NCBI RefSeq assembly: GCF_025629245.1
Contig: NZ_JANZXN010000009.1
Span: 60,677 to 124,676 of the forward strand
DNA from: Natronobiforma cellulositropha
Lineage (GTDB): Archaea; Halobacteriota; Halobacteria; Halobacteriales; Natrialbaceae
Length of the DNA stretch: 64,000 bases
Direction: 5' to 3'
Shown: in pieces, positions 54,201 through 61,771 of the stretch
Numbering within the stretch: position 1 is the stretch's first letter
Layout: each line of letters opens with the position of its first letter
Made by a program: the position numbers and the translations under genes
The notes under the pieces: model-generated
Databases searched by the model: none
What the model saw: the letters and a program-made list of their open reading frames with translations, nothing else
Told to the model about the DNA's origin: nothing

Positions 54201-54287
54201 GACGGCGAGATTACCTTCGAGCGCTCACCACTCGGCGGGACGCGCGTCACCATCTCCCTCGAGCGGGCACCCACCCTCCAGGAGTGA
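51279..54287 (+). CDS. Cytoplasmic multi-PAS/GAF sensor histidine kinase
   Basis: A 1002-residue kinase started at GTG 51279. Order: a degenerate receiver-like domain (1-110, RVAVFDPQHSHLGLESVAVD), PAS1 (ALDEEWRFTYVNDRAL), PAS2 (IHYVNPAYERIWGRS with a PAC motif GTTRWVRDRAYPITDEEG), PAS3 (SLDDRWRFTYLNPRAAELMG), GAF (LFACENRYDVAAVVVEAATE), PAS4 (YALDEAARFTLVTEPFAARL), then an H-box NRVLRHNLRNDLTVVMGY with phospho-acceptor His794, and a HATPase with LSHLVDNAVEHA, VDDDGPGIP and GSGLGLWLVYW. No membrane helices, so it senses an internal cue. No response regulator is adjacent, usual in haloarchaea. PAS1 and PAS3 share the unusual AYPSETGLSV segment, showing internal duplication. Confidence 0.9.
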   Translation: MPSPPPRVAVFDPQHSHLGLESVAVDRVRSVLDTVGLVAAGVDCVVVEGTDGQQALAAISAVRSFDEQVPVVLTTDQPDGVLAADATRAGATEYVVRGRSDGPSLSARVARLTVPRALVALESGADSGPDSRSPGGGEVRYAVPETEESSAADASRFERDALERVLARIDDAFFALDEEWRFTYVNDRALALVDGQERDLLGVSIWEAFPDAVGTAFETQYRRAMDTQERVTFEAYSSPLSAWFEVSAYPSETGLSVAFSDVTDRKRAEDERREREAKFRQFTEHLTEVVWMSSVDIDEIHYVNPAYERIWGRSRESIYDDPLSFLDGIHPDDRDRVVETIPQRARGEYDEEFRVVRPDGTTRWVRDRAYPITDEEGTVTRVVGIAEDVTERKRLRSELETSFSRITDAFYSLDDRWRFTYLNPRAAELMGVDADEVVGECLWERFEWAIDPAFEAAFRHAMAQQAVTTFEHYVDQPLDAWFEINAYPSETGLSVYFRDVTQRREREETTTQLLETTPALFACENRYDVAAVVVEAATELFGYDAVSVRLHDEETDTLVLDAATQSCPELTGGAPPVVVGEGYAGRAFADGEPIVVDDLEPDALIARYGLRSAMYVPLADAGVLTVGSPQPGAFDEGDLQFVRLLTTSAAAALDAAARRESLLRYEQVLETVEGMVYALDEAARFTLVTEPFAARLGYEREDLLGEHVSLVVDDRDRERATDHVERLLADPVRERAPLEGTLHTADGDEFPVEVDISLLSSDDSFRGTVGAVRDITERKERERYLQVLNRVLRHNLRNDLTVVMGYADQLESAVDDPTLRRAAATLRETATDLADLSEDAKRLEQTLRRERVGRSSIPLSGLVARVLEDAPESWTDAAIEVDVPDDLVVRAGDRLSVVLSHLVDNAVEHARNGSPTVRVSARASGDAVTVAVDDDGPGIPDHEREVVTGERDITQLSHGSGLGLWLVYWTVDAYDGEITFERSPLGGTRVTISLERAPTLQE

Positions 54288-54391
54288 CGAGTGTCGCGGC
54301 TCCTGGCAGGTGTCCACCTCCCCGCTGTCCGTCCGGCCACCGCCTCGAGCGAACCGCAACCACTACCACGACCCTGCTCACATCCACACGC

Positions 54392-55288
54392 ATGCAACTG
54401 GGCGTAATCGGACTCGGACGCATGGGACAGATCGTGGCGGGGCGCTCGCTCGAGGCGGGCCACGACGTCGTCGCCTTCGACCTCGACGAGGCGGCCGTCG
54501 CCACCGCGGCGGACGCTGGCGCACAGCCAGCCGACTCGATCGCCGACCTCGTCGACCGCCTCGGCGAGGAGAGACGCCTCTGGCTCATGGTCCCCGCCGG
54601 CGCGGCCGTCGACGCCACGCTCGAGGAACTCGAGACCCACCTCGAGGCGGAGGATATCGTCGTCGACGGTGGCAACTCCCACTTCGAGGAGACGCTCCGG
54701 CGCGCGGAAGCCTGTCCGGCGGCCTACCTCGACTGTGGCACCTCCGGCGGTCCCGCCAGCGCCGAGGAGGGCTTCTCGCTCATGATCGGCGGGCCCGAGT
54801 GGGCCTACGACGAACTCACGCCGGTGTTCGACGCGGTCGCGACCGGTCCCGACGGCCACGCGCGGATGGGTCCCGAAGGCTCCGGCCACTACGTGAAGAT
54901 GGTCCACAACGGCATCGAGTACGCGCTCATGCAGGCCTACGGCGAGGGCTTCGAGCTGCTCTACGAGGGCCGCTACGACCTCGACCTGGAAGCCGTCGCG
55001 GGCGTCTGGAACAACGGCGCGGTGATCCGCTCGTGGCTGCTCGAGCTGTGTGAGGAGGCGTTCCGCGAGGAAGGCACCGACTTAGGCGACGTCGCCGACC
55101 GGGTCGAGGGTGGCTCGACCGGCACCTGGACCGTCCAGGAGGGACTCGAACAGGACGTCCCGCTGCCGCTGATCTACACCGCCCTCGCCGAGCGCTTCGG
55201 CTCGCGCGCCGACGAGCGCTTCTCGAGACGCCTCGCCAACCGGGTGCGCTACGGCTTCGGCCGCCACCACGTCCCCCGGAAGGAGTGA
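54392..55288 (+). CDS. gndA: 6-phosphogluconate dehydrogenase, decarboxylating (short GndA type)
   Basis: A 298-residue NAD(P)-dependent enzyme: MQLGVIGLGRMGQIVAGRSL (Rossmann), DGGNSHFEETLRRA, LDCGTSGGPASAEEGFSLMI, GPEGSGHYVKMVHNGIEYAL (catalytic Lys in YVKMVHN), and VWNNGAVIRSWLLELC. The short C-terminus is typical of the bacterial/archaeal GndA group rather than the 470-residue form. It converts 6-phosphogluconate to ribulose 5-phosphate; in haloarchaea this pathway can supply pentoses. The ATG at 54392 directly precedes the fold. Confidence 0.92.
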   Translation: MQLGVIGLGRMGQIVAGRSLEAGHDVVAFDLDEAAVATAADAGAQPADSIADLVDRLGEERRLWLMVPAGAAVDATLEELETHLEAEDIVVDGGNSHFEETLRRAEACPAAYLDCGTSGGPASAEEGFSLMIGGPEWAYDELTPVFDAVATGPDGHARMGPEGSGHYVKMVHNGIEYALMQAYGEGFELLYEGRYDLDLEAVAGVWNNGAVIRSWLLELCEEAFREEGTDLGDVADRVEGGSTGTWTVQEGLEQDVPLPLIYTALAERFGSRADERFSRRLANRVRYGFGRHHVPRKE

Positions 55289-55457
55289 CACCGCGCGCTT
55301 CGCTCACACCCGGTCTGCCGTTTCCGCTCGAGTCACCAGCTCCCTGCCCAGCCGTCACTTCTGGGTCGCCGACACCTGCCCAGCCGTTCGCACGCACCCC
55401 GACGGCTGGCCGCGGAAACACAATACTATTGAACCACCTCACCCAACTCCCTCGCAT

Positions 55458-56039
55458 ATGGTCAGCGAAATGGGGCTCGCAATCGGGACCGTCCTCGTCG
55501 TCGGCGTGGCGGCACTGCACTTCCTCAAGGGCACGCCGTGGCGTCCGAGCCAGGACATCTCCCAGGAGGTTCTCGAACACCGCGCGAACACCGTCATCGA
55601 GACGGACTTCCCCGAACCGATGAACCGCGCCATCGGCGGCGGTGGCGGTGCGGTCGCCATCGGCGGCGGCGACGCGGGTGGCGAACTCGAGGAAGGCGGC
55701 GACGACGCTGGCGGCGCGGCCTCCGGCCCGGGAGACATCCCTGAAGACGAGATCGAACACTTCGAGATCGAGTTCGTCAAAGAGGGCGAGACGATCGAAG
55801 TCGCGAACAACGAACCGCTGCTCGACGCGGGCGAAGACCACGGCTGGGACCTCCCCTACGCCTGCCGACAGGGCCAGTGTGTCTCCTGTGCCGGGAAGAT
55901 CTCCGGCGACGCGAACGAACTCGTCGAACACGACGACCAGCAGATGCTCGACGAGAACGAGATGGGCGACGGCTACGTCCTCACCTGCGTCGCCTACCCG
56001 CGCGGCGAGTTCTCCATCGAGACCAGCGAGACGCCCTGA
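55458..56039 (+). CDS. Membrane-anchored 2Fe-2S ferredoxin
   Basis: A 193-residue protein. An N-terminal helix (MGLAIGTVLVVGVAALHFL, 5-23) anchors it. A Gly-rich/acidic linker (58-98) follows, with two segments of four or more Gly. The plant-type ferredoxin domain is residues 100-190 with cluster ligands Cys136, Cys141, Cys144 (CRQGQCVSC) and Cys177 (VLTCVAY). It likely passes electrons to membrane-linked partners. A promoter-like AATACTATT lies about 30 bases upstream of ATG 55458. Confidence 0.9.
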   Translation: MVSEMGLAIGTVLVVGVAALHFLKGTPWRPSQDISQEVLEHRANTVIETDFPEPMNRAIGGGGGAVAIGGGDAGGELEEGGDDAGGAASGPGDIPEDEIEHFEIEFVKEGETIEVANNEPLLDAGEDHGWDLPYACRQGQCVSCAGKISGDANELVEHDDQQMLDENEMGDGYVLTCVAYPRGEFSIETSETP

Positions 56040-56166
56040 CCCGCCGCTTCCACCCGACCGCACCTCGCGGACCCTCTTCCGTTCCGTTCTCACCCGCCGA
56101 GTACGCTCCACCGCTACCCGGCTTGCTGACACCCAACGACTTTTGACTCCGTCCCCGTCAGGGTAG

Positions 56167-56712
<546 letters not shown>

Positions 56713-56775
56713 GCGCTCCCGATGACGGACGTAGTGTCTGCACGGACGAGGTTCTCCGCCGACCCGCCGTGTCGC

Positions 56776-57234
56776 TCACTCGCAATGCGCTTCGGTTTCG
56801 ATTTCTCTGATGTACAGTGGAGCGATCGAACTCGTGTATACGTCGAGCGTTATGCAGCCGCTCGCTGACTCCCCGAGGGCGGTTCGACTCGTCTGTGGTT
56901 CGGCTCCCGATTCGAGCGAGGCGAACACGTCGAGGCGCTCGGGCTCGTCGGTGAACGGCCCCTCGAAGACTGGCCCGTCGGACCCGGCGTTCGCTTCGAT
57001 CTCTCAAGTTTCCCAGAAGACGATCTCCTCGGGTGTGGTCACTAGCACGGACAGCGTGTGTGGCTCGTCCCGGAAGTTCGTGATCCCCACTCGACCCAGC
57101 TGTACCGGCTCCGGTTCGTCGTCACTGCCCAGCACGTCGAGACAGCCCGCCGTCCCGACGACGGTGCCGGTGGCGAGCGCGGCGAGGCAGGCACGGCGGG
57201 AGAGGGGTGGCTTCTCAGCCAAAACTCCACTCAT
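56776..57234 (-). pseudogene. Lipoprotein gene interrupted by one in-frame TGA
   Basis: From ATG 57234 the first 76 codons encode a Tat lipoprotein: RRACLAALATGTVVGTAGCL (lipobox AGC), then VQLGRVGITNFRDEPHTLSV. A TGA (57004-57006) stops it after VFWET. The same frame continues without further stops for 75 more codons (EIEANAGSDGPVFEGPF, then LDVFASLESGAEP, ending EIETEAHCE) to TGA 56776-56778. Coding character is preserved on both sides, so one point change (likely CGA to TGA) or a sequencing error broke an otherwise intact gene of about 150 residues. Function unknown. Confidence 0.7.
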
Positions 57235-57486
57235 CTTACACACTCGTACAGAACATATTACCAAGGGCAAATAAGCCTACCCTCGATTTTGTCACTCTGG
57301 TGACTCACTAGCGGGCATCGACTTGCCGCCGGACAGCACGTCGCTCGAGGCGTCACGCGGGACCGATCGTGACCCCACCCTCGAGCAATCGCTCACGGTC
57401 TCGGTCTCGGTCTTCGGGTCCCGCCAGGGCGAACTCGCTGCTCACTCGGATGAGAACGGAAGCCGCTCGAGAACGCCGAGTGGCTC

Positions 57487-59649
57487 TTAGATCTGCTCGA
57501 ACAGCGCGATCAGGTCGGCGAAGCCCACCTGGCCGTCACCCGTGAAGTCGAACGCCTCGACGTTGCTCTGGACGGTCTCGCTCTCGAGGTGTTCGAAGAA
57601 GGTCACGACGTCCTGGAAGGACGTCCGGCCGTCGCCCGTGATGTCGTTGTACAGGCCATCGCCCGTCGTATCCTGGCTGTGATAGCCGTTGAGTTCGATC
57701 CTCTCCGACTCCTCGTCGGTGGAAGCGGGCACGATGGTGATCGCGCTGACCTTCGCGTTGTCGACCACTGCATCGAAACTCACCGCCAGCGGTTCGTCGG
57801 CGACGGATACGTCCTCCACTGTCCGCACCAACGCGGTGTCGTGGCCCACCTCCGCGTGGATGTCCAGATCCGAGATCGCCGTCGCCCCATCCACGAGCAC
57901 GTCGAAGACCCGCTCTCCGTCGGCTTCGTGGAAGATTTCCGCGAAGTGCAACTGGACGTCGTACGTGCCGGGCTCGAGGTCGAACTCGTAGGAGAACGCT
58001 TCTCCATAGCGCTCGCTCTGGTAGAGGATGTCGTCGTCGGTTCCCGTGATCGGGTCCGACGTCGCGTACGTCGAGCCGGTGCTGTACCCCTCGTCCGCGA
58101 CGTACGTCACCCCGTCTGCGCTCTCGTGGCCCTCGCCGCCAGCGTTCACCGCCGTCGCGTCCGTCGGCGTGGTCTCGCCCCCAGCGACCGTCACGGTAAG
58201 CTCCTGGCCGGCGCTCGAGTCCGTCACGGACACCGTCTGGGTCACCGATTCCTCGTCCGTCGTGACGGTGACCTCGTGGTCGCCGAGGAAGGCGTCGACG
58301 GTGTAGGTGCCACTGGCGTCGGTCGTCCCCGACTCGCTGGTCCACCACTCGTCGAAGACGAGGTCGCGGTAGACGTCTAGCGCCGGCTTCTCCGTCCAGT
58401 CCTCCTCGAAGAACGGCGCCTCGTCGAGCCAGTGGGCGTTGTCCCAGAAGCCCCACATGACGAACTCGTCGACGTTGGGGTGTCCGTAGGCGGTCTTGAG
58501 GAACTGCCGGAACACCTCGGCTCGTTGCTCGTGGCCGGTCCAGTCGTCGCCAGCCATGTCGAACTCCGTGATGCGCTGGGCCGCGTCGAACTGGGCGTAG
58601 TGCTCGAAGACACCATCGATCACGTCGAAGCTCCACTGCTCGCCCGAGTCGATGGTCGGCCCGATGTGCGCCTGGAGACCGATTCCGTCCACCCGAAGCC
58701 CCTCGCCCTCGAGGAACTCGAGCTGTTCGGCGTATCGGCTCCGCGCGTACGACCAAGTCATCGTGTTGTAGTCGTTCGTGCAGATCTCGACGTCCAGGTC
58801 GTGCTCGTCGATCACCGACTCCGCCTGGGCGTGCCAGTCGGCCAGCAGTGGCGAGCGCCACGGCTGGACCTCACCCCGCTCGAGGTCGTCCAGATCGATC
58901 TGCCCCGGATACACGCCGTCGTGGATTATTCCCCGGTGAAGTGCCTCGTTGACGACGTCCCACTCCTGAACCGTCTCACCGTAGTGAGTGATGATGTCCT
59001 CGATATGCTGTAGCGAGCGCTCGCGAATCGTCGCTGCGTCGCCGTCGTCGATCGCGGTCTGGACGTCCCCCGGTATCGTGTAGTCGACCCCCCAGATGCA
59101 GGTGTGGCCACGGATACGAAAGTCGTGCGCAGCGAGCCAGTCGACGGTCTCGTCGGCGAGCGACTGGTTGCCCTCCCAGACGGCCCACTTGTGGATGTTC
59201 TCCAGCACGGCGGTGTTGAACAACTCGAGTATGTTCTCGCGGTAGGGATGCTCGTCGTCGTCGTACTGATCGATCAGTGCGCCGGCGTTCACGCAGGTGC
59301 CGAAGACGAAGTCGTGTTCTTGCATCTCGACGTCGACCGAGGCTCCGGAGATGGCGGTGCCGTCCTGGTCGACGACCTCGACGGTCAGTGGTCCCGTCTG
59401 ATTCTCGTGGATCCGCTCATCGGCCGCCGCCTCATCCAAGGTACTCTGTGCCGTTGCCGTCGTCGAAGCGAGGGAGCCGACGACCCCCGCGACGCCGGTG
59501 GCCCCGATCGCTCGCAGGTAGTCACGACGGTTCACCGGCTCTCCGATGGGACTCCTCCCGGCCGTTCTGTCACGACTCTCGTCGCGGCTTCGATCGGTAG
59601 ACGGACTCTCCTCACCAGCGCTGTTACCAGCTGACTCTCCTTTTTCCAT
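57487..59649 (-). CDS. Secreted GH10 endo-1,4-beta-xylanase with malectin-like and dockerin-like modules
   Basis: A 720-residue exported enzyme. A Tat signal (RRDYLRAIGATGVAGVVGS, 41-59) follows a 40-residue N-tail. The GH10 barrel (about 85-435) has HKWAVWEGNQ, FRIRGHTCIWG, acid/base Glu235 in EWDVVNEALH and nucleophile Glu362 in ITEFDM. Next come a Cna-like linker (440-490), a malectin-type carbohydrate-binding domain (about 505-645, INAGG-type start VNAGGEGHESADGV) and a C-terminal dockerin-like pair of calcium loops (DTTGDGLYNDITGDGRTS and FDFTGDGQVGFADLIALF). It should degrade xylan outside the cell. A strong TATA box lies upstream. Confidence 0.92.
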   Translation of the reverse strand: MEKGESAGNSAGEESPSTDRSRDESRDRTAGRSPIGEPVNRRDYLRAIGATGVAGVVGSLASTTATAQSTLDEAAADERIHENQTGPLTVEVVDQDGTAISGASVDVEMQEHDFVFGTCVNAGALIDQYDDDEHPYRENILELFNTAVLENIHKWAVWEGNQSLADETVDWLAAHDFRIRGHTCIWGVDYTIPGDVQTAIDDGDAATIRERSLQHIEDIITHYGETVQEWDVVNEALHRGIIHDGVYPGQIDLDDLERGEVQPWRSPLLADWHAQAESVIDEHDLDVEICTNDYNTMTWSYARSRYAEQLEFLEGEGLRVDGIGLQAHIGPTIDSGEQWSFDVIDGVFEHYAQFDAAQRITEFDMAGDDWTGHEQRAEVFRQFLKTAYGHPNVDEFVMWGFWDNAHWLDEAPFFEEDWTEKPALDVYRDLVFDEWWTSESGTTDASGTYTVDAFLGDHEVTVTTDEESVTQTVSVTDSSAGQELTVTVAGGETTPTDATAVNAGGEGHESADGVTYVADEGYSTGSTYATSDPITGTDDDILYQSERYGEAFSYEFDLEPGTYDVQLHFAEIFHEADGERVFDVLVDGATAISDLDIHAEVGHDTALVRTVEDVSVADEPLAVSFDAVVDNAKVSAITIVPASTDEESERIELNGYHSQDTTGDGLYNDITGDGRTSFQDVVTFFEHLESETVQSNVEAFDFTGDGQVGFADLIALFEQI

Positions 59650-59679
59650 CGGATAACACGTTAAAACATTTAAGACAAA

Positions 59680-59690
59680 GATATATAAAA
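59680..59690 (-). promoter_or_regulatory. TATA box of the xylanase gene
   Basis: TTTTATATATC on the minus strand ends about 30 bases before the xylanase ATG (59649), in an AT-rich stretch (59650-59700), consistent with leaderless transcription. Confidence 0.65.
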
Positions 59691-59810
59691 TTAGTGTGCT
59701 AGACGGCGTCTCCCCGAAGAACCGGCTCTGGCCGGTAGTCTGTCAGGCTCCGTCACACTTCGACCGTGGAACTGTCGTCGATCCCGGACAGATTCGCCAC
59801 CAGGAACACC

Positions 59811-59818
59811 TATAGGCT
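59811..59818 (+). promoter_or_regulatory. TATA-like box of the F420 oxidoreductase gene
   Basis: TATAGGCT begins about 30 bases before ATG 59842, the usual leaderless distance. Confidence 0.45.
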
Positions 59819-59841
59819 CTCGCCCACCTCCAGTACGCATA

Positions 59842-60852
59842 ATGGTACGATTCGGCTGGTTTGCGTCACTGGAAGAATTTTCACCGGCAGAGTGCCTCTC
59901 ACAGGTCGAGCTCGCAGCGGAGACGGGCTTCGACACCGCGTGGGTCAACGACCACTTCCACCCCTGGTTCGACCACCTCCAGGACGGCACCTCGGCCAAC
60001 GGCGGCAACTGCTGGTCGTGGCTCCCCGCCGCGCTCGAGCGCACCGACGACCTCGTCATCGGGACGGGCGTCAGCGCGGTGATCCACCGCTATCACCCCG
60101 CGAACGTCGCCCACCAGCTCGCGACGCTCGAGGAACTCTACCCCGGCCGGGTCTTCCTCGGTCTCGGCTCCGGCGAGGCGCTCAACGAGAGTCCGCTCGG
60201 CCTGCCGATGCCCGGCTTCGGCGAGTGTGCCAAACGTACCGCAGAAGCGATCCGCATCATCCGCGCGCTGTTCGAAGGCGAGTTCGTCGACTACGACGGC
60301 CGCTACTGGACGCTCGAGGAGGCGAACCTCTACACCGGCCCCGACGAGGCCCCACCCATCTACATCGCGAGCAACGGCCCGACGCTCGCGCGCATGGCTG
60401 GCGACTTAGGCGACGGCTACGTCACCGTCTTCGAAGAACCCGACCGCGTCCAGAACGAACTGTTCCCCGCCGTCGAGAAGGGAATCGCCAAATCAGACCA
60501 CAACGAGTCGATCGAGGACCTCGACCGCTCGATTCACATCCACGTCTCCTACGACCCCGACAGCGAGCAGGCGGCGCTCGAGCCCTGCCTGCCGTGGCGA
60601 GGCACCCAGCTTCCCATCTTCTTCGAGGCCGACGTCGCAGACCCCCGCGTCGTCCAGGCCCACGGCGACAAGGTCGACCCGGCCTGTCTCGAGGACCTGT
60701 TCATCATCACGACCGACCCCGAGGACATCCTGGCGGAGACGCAGAAGTACGTCGACGCGGGCTTCAACCACATCGTCTACCAGAGTCACAGCCCCGACCA
60801 GGAGGCGTTCTGTGAGGTGCTCGCAGAACACGTCTTCCCCGAGTTCGACTGA
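59842..60852 (+). CDS. F420-dependent oxidoreductase, G6PDH-like subfamily
   Basis: A 336-residue luciferase-like TIM-barrel protein: RFGWFASLEEFSPAECLSQV, WVNDHFHPWFDH, LPAALERTDDLVIGTGVSAV, HPANVAHQLATLEELYPGRV with FLGLGSGEALNE, and IYIASNGPTLARMAGDLGDG. The pattern (His in WVNDHFHPW and the GLGSGEALNE loop) fits F420-dependent glucose-6-phosphate dehydrogenase-like enzymes. Reduced F420 or another sugar/alcohol substrate is likely; substrate not fixed by sequence. Confidence 0.85.
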   Translation: MVRFGWFASLEEFSPAECLSQVELAAETGFDTAWVNDHFHPWFDHLQDGTSANGGNCWSWLPAALERTDDLVIGTGVSAVIHRYHPANVAHQLATLEELYPGRVFLGLGSGEALNESPLGLPMPGFGECAKRTAEAIRIIRALFEGEFVDYDGRYWTLEEANLYTGPDEAPPIYIASNGPTLARMAGDLGDGYVTVFEEPDRVQNELFPAVEKGIAKSDHNESIEDLDRSIHIHVSYDPDSEQAALEPCLPWRGTQLPIFFEADVADPRVVQAHGDKVDPACLEDLFIITTDPEDILAETQKYVDAGFNHIVYQSHSPDQEAFCEVLAEHVFPEFD

Positions 60853-61059
60853 GCGCGCCCGGCTCGACTATTTTCGGACGCAGGCCGGTTAGTGTACGTC
60901 GCTATAGACTGGATTTATTACGATCCTGTCGGAACACTCATCCGTGCGTCGCAACGTTTCCCGGACGGCCACGTGCGCTCGAGTCTCGAGCGCTTTTCAG
61001 CGCTCCGGCACGCGGCTCCGCTCGAGCGGGCCGTGCTCGCGTGACGGCGGGGTGGTCAC

Positions 61060-61752
61060 GTGAAGGGAATCCTCGCCGAACTCGGCTGGCGTGATACGCT
61101 GGGGTCGCGGCTCTTTCTCGTCTCGCTGTTCGGATCGGTCACCGTCGCGCTCCTCGTGACCCGACTCGCCCTCGAGTCACTGCTCGGCGTGCCGGCGCTG
61201 GCCGGGCTGCTCCTCGGCTGGGCCTGCTGGTTCTGCTGGCTCGGCATCCTCTTCCCACGCCGCCAGGAGCGCCACCTCGAGTACGGCTCGGACGCCTACG
61301 TCCGGGCCTTCTGGACGGACATCCTCTTCGGCGTCTCCTTCGGCGTCTCGCTGATCCTGACACCGCTGGCGCACGCACGGGGGCTTCGCGAGTTCGACGC
61401 CGCCTTCGCCCTCGGCGTCGCCGCGCTGGCCGCCGGCGGCCTGCTGCTCTACGCTGGGTTCGACGCGCTCGGTCTCGACGGCGCGGGCTTTCTGTTCGAG
61501 TACCGGCCGGTCGAAGCGCCGCTGGTCGAGGAGGGAATCTACACCTACCTCCACCACCCGCTGTTTCTCGGCGGTCTCCTCGCCGCCCTCGGCGTGGCGG
61601 TGCTCGTCGCCGACCGCACCGGACTCACGCTCGCACTCGTGAGCACGCTCCTCTTTCCGGTCTACCGCGCACTCGAGAACAGACGCCTCAGCCGCGTCTG
61701 TCCCGACGCGCACGCGGCGTACACGGACACCCAGGGATCGACGCTCGAGTAG
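61060..61752 (+). CDS. ICMT/PEMT-like integral membrane methyltransferase-like protein
   Basis: A 230-residue protein with about five hydrophobic helices (RLFLVSLFGSVTVALLVTRL, ALAGLLLGWACWFCWLGILF, LFGVSFGVSLILTPLA, LGVAALAAGGLLLYAGFDAL, FLGGLLAALGVAVLVA). GIYTYLHHPLFLGGLLAALG resembles the SAM/substrate motif of isoprenylcysteine carboxyl and phospholipid methyltransferases, with a late RALENRRLSRVCPDAHAAY. It starts with GTG 61060. Substrate unknown. Confidence 0.6.
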   Translation: MKGILAELGWRDTLGSRLFLVSLFGSVTVALLVTRLALESLLGVPALAGLLLGWACWFCWLGILFPRRQERHLEYGSDAYVRAFWTDILFGVSFGVSLILTPLAHARGLREFDAAFALGVAALAAGGLLLYAGFDALGLDGAGFLFEYRPVEAPLVEEGIYTYLHHPLFLGGLLAALGVAVLVADRTGLTLALVSTLLFPVYRALENRRLSRVCPDAHAAYTDTQGSTLE

Positions 61753-61771
61753 GTCCGTACTCGGGCGTCAG

